Source: an uncultured Prevotellaceae bacterium | GTDB lineage: Bacteria > Bacteroidota > Bacteroidia > Bacteroidales > Muribaculaceae | NCBI GenBank assembly: GCA_900541935.1 | Contig: UQLZ01000014.1 | Location: 1-48,409, forward strand | DNA length: 48,409 nt | Reading direction: 5' to 3' | Shown: one piece after another, positions 41,391 to 48,409 of the stretch | Layout: every line of letters starts with the position of its first letter | Numbering within the stretch: position 1 is the stretch's first letter | Translations under genes and position numbers: made by a program | The notes under the pieces: model-generated | Database searches by the model: none | Told to the model about the DNA's origin: nothing | What the model saw: only the letters and a program-made list of their open reading frames with translations

Positions 41391-41427
41391 AAAAGGGGAA
41401 TGAACCCAATTATGGTGCATTCCCCTC
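41391..41427 (-). terminator. pheS terminator
   Basis: AGGGGAATG (41394-41402) pairs with CATTCCCCT (41418-41426). Inner CCA/TGG pairing is possible, and TTTTATAAA follows on the minus strand. It lies between the pheS stop and the nth start. Confidence 0.7.
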
Positions 41428-41442
41428 TTGTATTAGTCGTTA

Positions 41443-42461
41443 TTAATGTGCTGCTTCGAACTCGTCAAGGAATCTGACGTCGTTTTCAGAGAACATTCTC
41501 AAGTCTTTTACTCGATATTTCAAGTTTGTGATTCTTTCAACACCCATACCAAGAGCAAAACCAGAGTAAACTTTGCTGTCTATTCCGCAAGATTCAAGTA
41601 CGTTCGGGTCAACCATACCGCAACCGAGAATTTCTACCAACCGGTGTGCTTGCAGAAGCCACAACCTTTACCGCCGCAGAGGTGGCAAGAGATGTCCATT
41701 TCTGCAGAAGGTTCAGTAAATGGGAAGTATGACGGGCGGAGACGGATTTGAGTATCCGGACCGAACATTTCTCTTGCAAAGAATAGCAATGTTTGCTTCA
41801 AGTCGGCAAAAGAGATGTTTTTGTCGATATATAGTGCTTCAATCTGGTGGAAGAAGCAGTGAGCACGTGCAGAGATAGCCTCGTTACGATATACTCTACC
41901 TGGGCAGATAATGCGGATTGGAGGTTCTGTTGATGTCATTACTCGTGACTGAACAGAAGAAGTGTGTGTACGGAGGAGAACGTCTGGACTTCTTTGAATA
42001 AAGAATGTGTCCTGCATATCTCTTGCAGGGTGGTCTTCTGCAAAGTTCAAAGCAGAGAAAACGTGCCAGTCATCTTCAATCTCAGGACCTTCAGCAATAG
42101 AGAAACCGAGGCGTGAGAAGATTGATATGATTTCTTCTGTAACCAAAGAAATAGGGTGACGCTTTCCAAGAGGTGCCGGAGCAGCAGAGCGGGTAAGGTC
42201 GATAGTTGCCTCATCGCTGCCACTATTTTCAACCTGTTCTTTCAATTGGTTGATTTTGTCTGTAGCAAGTGTTTTAAGTTTATTGAGTTCTTGTCCGATT
42301 TCTCTTTTTTGTTCATTAGGAACATTGCGGAAATCGTTAAAGAGAAGAGATACTTCTCCTTTCTTACTCAAGTATTTGATGCGTAGAGCCTCTACCTCGT
42401 CTTTTGTTGTTGCAGAAAGACTTTCGATGACGCTCTTTAAGTTATTTATTTTGTCTAACAT
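41443..42461 (-). CDS. pheS: phenylalanine-tRNA ligase alpha subunit, with one-base frameshift
   Basis: Charges tRNA-Phe together with PheT (not in the window). The first frame (42461 to 41634, 275 codons) has the N-terminal coiled coil, motif 2 region (ICPGRVYRNEAISARAHCFFHQ) and the SAEMDISCHLCGGKGCGFCKHTGW segment, then hits a TAG. The missing end continues in another frame: VEILGCGMVDPNVLESCG, FALGMGVERI (motif 3) and the stop at 41443. Adding one G:C in the CC run at 41637-41638 turns TGG-TAG into TGG-GTA and restores 339 residues, the length I expect in Bacteroidales. A second copy is not in the window, so the lesion is either real or a base-call error. Confidence 0.92.
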
Positions 42462-42481
42462 TTTAAAACGAAAATTTTTTG

Positions 42482-42489
42482 CAAATATA
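42482..42489 (-). promoter_or_regulatory. -7 box of pheS
   Basis: TATATTTG on the minus strand matches the -7 consensus, 20 bases before the pheS ATG. No clear -33 box is seen. It sits back to back with the tilS box. Confidence 0.5.
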
Positions 42490-42510
42490 GTGTATTTTAT
42501 CGTAAACTGC

Positions 42511-42518
42511 TATCTTTG
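42511..42518 (+). promoter_or_regulatory. -7 box of tilS, only 4 bases before the ATG
   Basis: TATCTTTG is a perfect -7 match ending 4 bases before the tilS start codon, so transcription from it would give a leaderless or nearly leaderless mRNA. No TTTG is found at -33. Confidence 0.5.
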
Positions 42519-42522
42519 TGGT

Positions 42523-43860
42523 ATGGAAAAAAGCCTTTTTGAACAGAAGATCTCGGAATATATCCAAAAAGAGGGTATGTTTGGCGTTTCTGACCGAATT
42601 CTTGTAACATTGAGTGGCGGAGCGGATTCTGTAGCGTTATTGCATTCGTTAGTTGGTTTGGGCTATGATTGCCGTGCGTGCCACTGTAATTTTCATTTAC
42701 GGGGAGAGGAGTCGAATCGCGATGAGGCTTTTGTTCGCGCCTTGGTCAGCCGGCTTGGAGTCCAATGTGAATTTATTGATTTTGACGTAGAGGGTTACCG
42801 TAAGGAAAATAAGGTTTCTGTTGAGGTCGCTTGTCGAGAGTTGAGGTACGAGTGGTTTCATAATTTGAAGCAGAGTCTTGGTTGCTCTAAAATTGCAGTT
42901 GCTCATCATGCAGATGATGATGTTGAGACTTTTTTTCTTAATCTTTTGCGTGGTTCTGGTATTGCAGGTCTTGCGGGGATAAAGCCAATTAATGGAGATA
43001 TTGTCCGTCCCTTGCTTGGTGTTCGCAGATGTGATATTGAGAATTACCTTTCAGAAAAAGGGGAAAGTTTCGTTGTAGATAGTACAAATCTTGAAAATGA
43101 CTATTCTCGAAACAAAGTCAGGAATATCATTATGCCGGCAATACGGGAGTGTTTCCCTAATGCAGATGGCTCAATAATAAAAACACTTGGAAATCTTTAT
43201 CGGGGCTATTTGGTTTATCGTAAAGGTGTTGATAACGAGTTGTCACAAATAGTCTCTGAAGAAGGTGATTTGACAAGGATTGACCTTGGAAAATTATATA
43301 ATAGTTCTGAGCCGGAGACTCTGTTACATGAGGCTTTGTCAAAATATGGCTTTTCAAATTCTCAGCAATCTGGTATGCTTACGACGGTAACTGTTGGTGC
43401 AAGGTTTTCTGACGGTAAGTTTACTGTGGAGCGCAGACAAAAAGAACTTCTTATTTGGAAGAATGTTGAACAAGCGGATGAGTTCGCTTTTAATTTAAAT
43501 GGTGATTTTTCTGATTTGCCAGTTTGTTTTGACGTAGAAATTATTAAGAATACAGAAAATTTTAAATTTGAAAAGAATCCTAATGTAGCATACTTTGATT
43601 CTTCTATTTTGAAAGAGAATTTGCAGTTGCGTCATTGGAGAGAAGGAGACCGCTTCTCGCCTTTCGGAATGCGTGGAACAAAGAAACTAAGTGATTATTT
43701 CAGCGATGCAAAATTCACCTCCTATCAAAAGCATAATGTATGGCTTTTGACTGAAGGAGAGAAAATACTTTGGTTAGTGGGGCACCGAGCATCTTCTCTT
43801 TTTCCTGTAACAAAGTTAACTGATAGAATTGTAGTGTTGCGAGTGATTTGGCCGAAATAG
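42523..43860 (+). CDS. tilS: tRNA(Ile)-lysidine synthetase
   Basis: Modifies C34 of tRNA-Ile(CAU) to lysidine, allowing AUA decoding; essential in most bacteria. It has 445 residues from the ATG at 42523. The PP-loop LSGGADS is at 30-36, followed by the N-type ATPase domain with HHADDDVETFFLNLLRGSG. The C-terminal substrate domains carry LRHWREGDRFSPFGMRGTKKLSDYF and WLVGHR. The frame remains open far upstream, but that part overlaps pheS in antisense and is rejected. It is divergent from pheS with a 61-base shared promoter region. Its 3' end overlaps a convergent small gene by 45 bases. Confidence 0.93.
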   Translation: MEKSLFEQKISEYIQKEGMFGVSDRILVTLSGGADSVALLHSLVGLGYDCRACHCNFHLRGEESNRDEAFVRALVSRLGVQCEFIDFDVEGYRKENKVSVEVACRELRYEWFHNLKQSLGCSKIAVAHHADDDVETFFLNLLRGSGIAGLAGIKPINGDIVRPLLGVRRCDIENYLSEKGESFVVDSTNLENDYSRNKVRNIIMPAIRECFPNADGSIIKTLGNLYRGYLVYRKGVDNELSQIVSEEGDLTRIDLGKLYNSSEPETLLHEALSKYGFSNSQQSGMLTTVTVGARFSDGKFTVERRQKELLIWKNVEQADEFAFNLNGDFSDLPVCFDVEIIKNTENFKFEKNPNVAYFDSSILKENLQLRHWREGDRFSPFGMRGTKKLSDYFSDAKFTSYQKHNVWLLTEGEKILWLVGHRASSLFPVTKLTDRIVVLRVIWPK

Positions 43861-44211
43861 GCTTACAATACGATTGAAAATAATATTTAATTTGTTTATA
43901 AGAATCTCGCTTCGTGTCGTTCTGACATGAATGTTTATTTTGCCAGAAATGTTGTCAAAAAATAGAATGCATGAACTTAAAACTATTGCCACTTCATCTC
44001 CGAGGTCATGCATGCTTTTGATTCGAGAATAACTGATGTGTCTAAAAGGATTGTGATTGTCTAAAGAACCAATAATAATGTCACCGTCAACAAAATCCGT
44101 CTGAAAGTTCTTGTGGCATTTTTTGCAAATGCCCTGAATGTATTCAGCGGTATATCCGTGGCGTGGCGGTTTTGCCTTATAAAGATTTCGTATGCCTTCC
44201 TTGCTTATCAT
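43816..44211 (-). CDS. hypothetical protein with CxxC motif
   Basis: I do not recognise this family. From the ATG at 44211 the product has 131 residues. A CKKC motif near residues 28-31, followed by H and F, could bind a metal. The middle (DGDIIIGSLDNHNPFRHISYSRIKSM, then VAIVLSSCILFF) looks like an ordinary globular coding sequence, and the end is basic. The longer frame to 44343 adds Lys/Phe-rich residues typical of AT-rich non-coding DNA. It converges on tilS and overlaps its last 45 bases. If it is not real, 43861-44395 is simply a gene-free gap. Confidence 0.5.
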   Translation of the reverse strand: MISKEGIRNLYKAKPPRHGYTAEYIQGICKKCHKNFQTDFVDGDIIIGSLDNHNPFRHISYSRIKSMHDLGDEVAIVLSSCILFFDNISGKINIHVRTTRSEILINKLNIIFNRIVSLFRPNHSQHYNSIS

Positions 44212-44368
44212 CAGTTTTTCCTTTTTCTGAAATATAAATGCTTTAGGGGGGCATTTTGTTCGCTTTAAAATGAGGTTTTTTTTGAAAAAATGTGAATTCT
44301 TGTAATTTTTAGCGAAAAAGAGTTTGCAAAATGTGAAGTTCATGTGTGGGAATAGTGTTTTTTTATCT

Positions 44369-44376
44369 TACTTTTG
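44369..44376 (+). promoter_or_regulatory. -7 box of the C10 protease gene
   Basis: TACTTTTG matches TAnnTTTG, 19 bases before the ATG at 44396. The expected -33 position reads GTG rather than TTG. Confidence 0.4.
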
Positions 44377-44395
44377 TAACAGAAATTTTTTAGAT

Positions 44396-47233
44396 ATGAA
44401 ACGGATTTTTTTGGCTTTAGTGACATTGCTTCTGATTAGTCCATTTGCTATTTCCAGGCAAATTAGTGAGGCTGAGGCTTTTTCAGTTGCCATGAAGTAC
44501 TCGTCGGTTATTGATGCAGGTGGCAAGTGTGATAAATTAAAGAAAGTATCATCGGGGAAATCCTATTATGCTTTTAATGCAGAAGGAGGCGGCTTTATTA
44601 TAGTTTCTGGAGATGATATGCTTACCGAGTTGGTCGGATATTCCAAGGAGGGTAAGTTTGATGAGGCGGATATGCCAGAAAATATGCGGTATTTGCTGGA
44701 TGGATATTCAGAATATTTGTCGGCGGTAAGGAGCGGAAAGATATTGCCCAAGAAGGCTAAGGTTTCGGTTAATGCTAATGTTGAAGTAGGACCGCTTTTA
44801 ACAACAAAGTGGAATCAGGATGAGCCTTATAACGCTTTGGCACCGTCATACGGAGAAGGCAATTGTCCGACAGGGTGTATCGCTACTGCTATGGCACAAG
44901 TTATGAACTTTCATAAATGGCCGTTAAAAGGCACGGGCTCTAATTCCTATAGCCATAGTTACGGAACTTCAACAGTCGATTTTTCGCAAAGCATTTATGA
45001 CTGGAATAATATGCTTGACGGGTATTATGATAATCCTTCGGCTGTTGAGGTCGATGCAGTTGCCAAACTTATGTATGACGTAGCAGTTTCTGTAAATATG
45101 AAGTGGGGACCGATGGCAAGTAGTGCAAAAGACATATCTGTTGCAAAGGCATTAAGAAATCACTTTGGTTATCAGGCCCAGGTGTATTTCAGGGATGATT
45201 TTACAACAACAGGCTTTATGGCATTATTATCAGGTGAATTGGATAATAATCGTCCAGTTGTTTATTGTGGCTCAGGCAGAGTAGGCCATTCGTTTGTAGC
45301 CGATGGTTATGACTCTAATGGGTTTGTCCATATCAACTGGGGTTGGGGCGGACATTATGATGGCTTTTTCGATATAAGTTATCTTTATCCGGAAGGATCA
45401 GGCATAGGAGGCGGAGACGGTGGCTACAATATGTACCAGTCAATCATAACAGCCAAGCCTTTAAGAAATGGCGAAACACCTGTTGATCAAGCCCAATTGG
45501 GATTCTATGATAATGGGGATTCTGATGTCGGTATTACCAGTCGCAGTTTAGAAGGAGAGATTAGCAGTTCATTGGATTTCTATGTTAAGAACTTGTTAAA
45601 TATTTCTGACTCTTATTTTAGAGGAGAGTTTGGTATAGGCGTTTTTGATTCAAGCGGCAAACTTGTTTTGACCTCTGATTCCCGCACTATCAGGTTAGCG
45701 GCGTGGGACTATAAGGCAGGTTTTTATGCTTCTCTTCTGTTGAATAATGTGAGTGATGGTGAATATACCGTTTGGGGTGTTTATCGTGCAGAAAATCAAA
45801 CCGAGTGGTCTAAGATAGGAACAAAGTATGGGTTTGGATTGACTGTCACTAATGGCAAATACCGGCTTGAACCAATGGCAACGATTGCTTTCTCTGTTGC
45901 GGGAGAACCTTCTATATTAGGTAAATTGCAGGTAGGTAGAGGGGCAAGTGCAATATTTCCAATTAAGAATGTTGGTGGGAAAAGTTGCAGCGGAAATGTT
46001 TGTTATACGGTGAAAGAAGTTGGAGAGAATGAAGTATTGCAGTCAGGCGAAATTTATACTTATTTCTATGATAGAGCTGTTTGCAGTGTTGAAATACCTA
46101 TAACTTTTGATGCCGGCAAGTTTTCTGCGGGAAAATCGTATGAGGTAGAAGTAACAGGCATCAGCAGACGGTGGGTTGAATATCCTATTGCAAACACTTA
46201 TGATCCGCTTGTTTTTACAGTAGGCGAATATGTGCCAGCCAGTCAATTGCAGTTATCGTTAGGAGGAACAGAGGAATATCCAGGGCATTTGATGATGGAT
46301 AACTATGATTTTGCACTTGGTAATAGTGTTAATTTCCACATATCAGGTTTGGCAAATGAAAATAGTGCGGATTATGAAGGTAAGGTAGGTTATATGATTG
46401 CAAATTCCTTAGGGGAAACTGTTGCTGTAAGGCAAGAATATGATACATATTTGCCGGCATTGTCAGATATTGGTGGCTATATTTGTAGTGTAGATTTTTC
46501 TAATTTGGCAGATGGAGAGTATAAGATTTACCCTGTTTCTTGGCAGATTTTAGAAGATGAACTCACAAGGGAGCCTATGAAATTCAAAGGGGAACCTTGT
46601 CTTGAGTTTTCTGTTGCTGATAATTGGGTAAAGTTCAAGCCTACGGTGCTTGAACTGTCAAATATGGAGCTTGTTGGAACTCCCGAAATTGGAGGTGAAG
46701 CAGTATTTAATATAACATTTAATAATCACAGACCGTATGTTTTTTATGGGTTGGTTGATTTATATGTTTATGATGCTGATTTTATGTTTTTCTCTATGAA
46801 TTATGTTGTTGCTTTTGGGAAAGGAGAAAATAGCATAACAGTTAAGATTCCGCTAACTGAAGAATTGATTTTCGCCGACGGAAAAACTTATTCATTGAAA
46901 ATCGATGTAGATCAGTGGATATGTACTGTGCCATTTGAATTGGTTGATAGAGTGGGCTCATTTAAATGGACAATAGGAAGCGGTTCTTTAGATGAAATTG
47001 AGTCAGAATCGGTTACAGTCGGTCCTGTTCCGGCAGAAGATGTTCTATATATTAAAGGTGCATCAGTTTCCAAAGTTAGGGTTTATTCCGTTTTGGGAGC
47101 GCTGGTTGCTTCTGAAGATTATGACAATTTGAATAGCGTTTCACTTGATGTGTCGGCATTGAGCCCAGGTGCTTACGTTTTGGATATTGAAACTACAAAA
47201 GGTTTAGTTCGGAAGCGTTTCATAAAGAAATAA
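44396..47233 (+). CDS. secreted C10 (streptopain-like) cysteine protease with T9SS tail
   Basis: Surface or secreted papain-fold protease of 945 residues. In order it has a signal peptide (1-19), a Spi-type inhibitory propeptide (about 22-115, ending near KKAKVSV), and the C10 catalytic domain (about 130-345). The nucleophile is C161 in NCPTGCIATAMAQ, the catalytic histidine is H298 in GHSFVADGYD, and INWGWGG is at 313-319. About 480 residues of Ig-like beta domains follow, and then a T9SS type A sorting domain (VRVYSVLGALV, SPGAYVLDIE, terminal RKRFIKK). The architecture parallels Prevotella and Porphyromonas C10 proteases. The ATG at 44396 gives the signal peptide. Natural substrates are unknown. 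Confidence 0.92.
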   Translation: MKRIFLALVTLLLISPFAISRQISEAEAFSVAMKYSSVIDAGGKCDKLKKVSSGKSYYAFNAEGGGFIIVSGDDMLTELVGYSKEGKFDEADMPENMRYLLDGYSEYLSAVRSGKILPKKAKVSVNANVEVGPLLTTKWNQDEPYNALAPSYGEGNCPTGCIATAMAQVMNFHKWPLKGTGSNSYSHSYGTSTVDFSQSIYDWNNMLDGYYDNPSAVEVDAVAKLMYDVAVSVNMKWGPMASSAKDISVAKALRNHFGYQAQVYFRDDFTTTGFMALLSGELDNNRPVVYCGSGRVGHSFVADGYDSNGFVHINWGWGGHYDGFFDISYLYPEGSGIGGGDGGYNMYQSIITAKPLRNGETPVDQAQLGFYDNGDSDVGITSRSLEGEISSSLDFYVKNLLNISDSYFRGEFGIGVFDSSGKLVLTSDSRTIRLAAWDYKAGFYASLLLNNVSDGEYTVWGVYRAENQTEWSKIGTKYGFGLTVTNGKYRLEPMATIAFSVAGEPSILGKLQVGRGASAIFPIKNVGGKSCSGNVCYTVKEVGENEVLQSGEIYTYFYDRAVCSVEIPITFDAGKFSAGKSYEVEVTGISRRWVEYPIANTYDPLVFTVGEYVPASQLQLSLGGTEEYPGHLMMDNYDFALGNSVNFHISGLANENSADYEGKVGYMIANSLGETVAVRQEYDTYLPALSDIGGYICSVDFSNLADGEYKIYPVSWQILEDELTREPMKFKGEPCLEFSVADNWVKFKPTVLELSNMELVGTPEIGGEAVFNITFNNHRPYVFYGLVDLYVYDADFMFFSMNYVVAFGKGENSITVKIPLTEELIFADGKTYSLKIDVDQWICTVPFELVDRVGSFKWTIGSGSLDEIESESVTVGPVPAEDVLYIKGASVSKVRVYSVLGALVASEDYDNLNSVSLDVSALSPGAYVLDIETTKGLVRKRFIKK

Positions 47234-47242
47234 ATTAATTAG

Positions 47243-47280
47243 AAAAGCAATATTTTCTGCGGAAAATATTGCTTTTTGCT
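47243..47280 (+). terminator. terminator after the C10 protease gene
   Basis: A perfect 15-bp stem AAAAGCAATATTTTC/GAAAATATTGCTTTT has a TGCG loop and is followed by T-rich sequence. It lies between the protease stop and the next start, 25 bases before that ATG. Confidence 0.85.
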
Positions 47281-47304
47281 TTTCGATTTATTAAGTTTGC
47301 CATT

Positions 47305-48360
47305 ATGAAAGTCCGATACCTTTTAATTGTCTTTGCTATTCTGTCATCTGTCGTTCGAGTTTTTTCGGCAGATATTCTCTATCGTGACTATCTTACAGGT
47401 TTTAAAGATATTTCTGCATATTCAGCAGAGTCAGGATATATCGTTATTCCAAATAGTTCGGAAAAACCTATTGTCGATGTGTATGATTATGATGTTGCAG
47501 ATAAGATTTTCCATTATACCATTCGTCTTAAGTCTATGCCGTTAGGCAAAAATAGTCGCTTTTTGGCGGAGGTAGATAAGGGAAATTGTGGCGTTGTTTG
47601 GAATTATGTTGACAGTCTGAATTACTATATGTTAGCCTTGAGCGATATTGAAGGTCGTGGTAATGACATTATAGATAAAAGCGGAGCAATTGTTGAAATT
47701 GCTAAATTTACAGAAGGGAAAAGAAGTGTACTTTATAAAGAAGAAAAGAGTAGTGGTATAAATGTTGATGAAGGATATAATTCCGTTTGTTTGCTTTATG
47801 ATGGAGAGTCACTGTCGGTACAAATAGGGGAGAGACATTTAAAAACTATTTTTGTCGTGCATCAGCCACATTTTGAGTATCCGTTTAAGGTAGGAACTTA
47901 TACTGAACCCGAAAGTGTAACACAAGTTAAGCGTATTCATTTTCAATCAAAGACAATGCTGGAAAAAGCGAATTTAACTACTTATACTTATCAGTATATT
48001 GATTCAGTTGTTGCAAATACAAAAGACTATAAAGAAGGATATTGGCTATACCTTGACCGCATTATGGGCGGAGAAAAATCGCGTCTTGGCGGAAAGTATC
48101 GTCTTGCTATCGTAAGGAATGGGGCAGGGTATGATGTCCTATATATGTCAGGAGCAGAAGTGTATCCGCATATATGGAAACCTTTGATGCTTAAAGGGCG
48201 GTTGGAAGATACGCAGTTTGTTGATAATTACAATGCAGTTTGGTACGATGCCAAAAAAAAGGAAATAAAAGATGAAGGTTATGCAACTTTTGCTGACAAT
48301 ATATTGACGATTCATTTGCCGTTACAAGGTATGGAAGTGCGTTTTCAAAAGTTAAAATGA
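47305..48360 (+). CDS. secreted protein of unknown function
   Basis: I do not recognise this family. From the ATG at 47305 the product is 351 residues with a signal peptide (1-21, RVFSADI) and no lipobox or T9SS tail. The N-terminal two thirds look beta-rich, with a pattern like a concanavalin/LamG-type sheet (LYRDYLTGFKDISAY, CGVVWNYVDSLNYYMLALSD, VCLLYDGESLSVQIGERHL). The C-terminal part (about 255-351: RLGGKYRLAIVRNGAGYDVLYMSG...HIWKPLMLKGRL) looks like a separate small beta domain. An upstream in-frame ATG at 47269 lies inside the preceding terminator and is rejected. Confidence 0.75.
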   Translation: MKVRYLLIVFAILSSVVRVFSADILYRDYLTGFKDISAYSAESGYIVIPNSSEKPIVDVYDYDVADKIFHYTIRLKSMPLGKNSRFLAEVDKGNCGVVWNYVDSLNYYMLALSDIEGRGNDIIDKSGAIVEIAKFTEGKRSVLYKEEKSSGINVDEGYNSVCLLYDGESLSVQIGERHLKTIFVVHQPHFEYPFKVGTYTEPESVTQVKRIHFQSKTMLEKANLTTYTYQYIDSVVANTKDYKEGYWLYLDRIMGGEKSRLGGKYRLAIVRNGAGYDVLYMSGAEVYPHIWKPLMLKGRLEDTQFVDNYNAVWYDAKKKEIKDEGYATFADNILTIHLPLQGMEVRFQKLK

Positions 48361-48363
48361 CTA

Positions 48364-48406
48364 GTCCTAAATAAGCGTTACAAAAATTACTACTTATTAT
48401 AAGGAC
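48364..48406 (+). terminator. probable terminator at the window's right edge
   Basis: GTCCT pairs with AGGAC at the ends and AATAAG with CTTATT inside, forming an imperfect hairpin that starts a few bases after the last stop codon. The window ends at the third A after it, so a U tract cannot be checked. Confidence 0.45.
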
Positions 48407-48409
48407 AAA

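Noticed and set aside
41634..41664. Programmed -1 frameshift in pheS
   Set aside because: There is no slippery heptamer of the X-XXY-YYZ form and no obvious downstream pseudoknot; a base-call error or real mutation is simpler.
1..48409. CRISPR array, tRNA, rRNA, prophage or intact insertion sequence
   Set aside because: I found no regularly spaced repeats, no tRNA-like cloverleaf with a T-loop consensus, no rRNA-like conserved blocks and no transposase or phage structural gene in any frame.

Overview
This window comes from a member of the Bacteroidota, most likely order Bacteroidales. The evidence is the gene content (gldH, a PSP1/RicT-like protein, an UpxY antiterminator, a Porin_10-type porin, DUF4491, calycin-like and C10/M6 secreted proteins), several proteins ending in a type A type IX secretion (T9SS) sorting domain, the absence of Shine-Dalgarno sequences, and many copies of the Bacteroides-type promoter TTTG-N19/20-TAnnTTTG. 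I cannot name a genus. Almost everything is chromosomal core. I saw no tRNA, rRNA, CRISPR array, prophage or transposase gene.

Layout. 1-12.3 kb is one long minus-strand block: an orphan T9SS-tail protein, a pullulanase, zapA and its coiled-coil partner, a terminator that may end a small RNA, then rny, a RicT-like protein, gldH, a HAD phosphatase, an M24 peptidase and cca. HU, a hidden 29-codon basic protein (bS22/mS38-like) and rng follow. 12.4-17.9 kb is plus strand: cardiolipin synthase, malate dehydrogenase behind a duplicated promoter-like repeat, an OmpA lipoprotein and a secreted M6 protease. 18.0-21.1 kb is minus strand: rpsO, ettA, def and ruvX, followed by a decayed AAA/PD-(D/E)XK gene. 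22.2-25.8 kb holds a DUF3332 lipoprotein and a three-gene UpxY-acyltransferase-ugd surface polysaccharide cluster. 25.9-33.0 kb is minus strand: a secreted calycin-like protein, a solute-binding protein, a porin, MltF, purM and cdsA.

33.3-37.5 kb holds the malic enzyme (maeB), a gene-poor gap with a REP/BIME-like palindromic element, nagA and a DUF4491 membrane protein. 37.5-38.4 kb is a higBA toxin-antitoxin cassette between perfect 49-bp direct repeats, inserted between two membrane-protein genes. Their pre-insertion junction can be reconstructed, and this is the most striking structure here. 38.3-42.5 kb is minus strand: a GT-C glycosyltransferase-like protein, GtrA, a TRIC/UPF0126 channel, nth, and pheS with a one-base frameshift. 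tilS, a small hypothetical gene, a 945-residue C10 protease and an unknown secreted protein fill the right end.

Main themes are RNA metabolism and translation (rng, rny, cca, tilS, pheS, rpsO, ettA, def, HU), cell envelope and secretion (gldH, T9SS cargo, porin, MltF, OmpA, cls, cdsA) and central metabolism (mdh, maeB, nagA, pullulanase). I did not find a clearly new multi-gene system. The items most worth a second look are the repeat-flanked higBA insertion, the pheS frameshift, the duplicated promoter-like repeat before mdh, the REP/BIME element, the orphan T9SS tail protein, the MltF-like protein lacking its enzyme domain, and the candidate small RNA upstream of rny.
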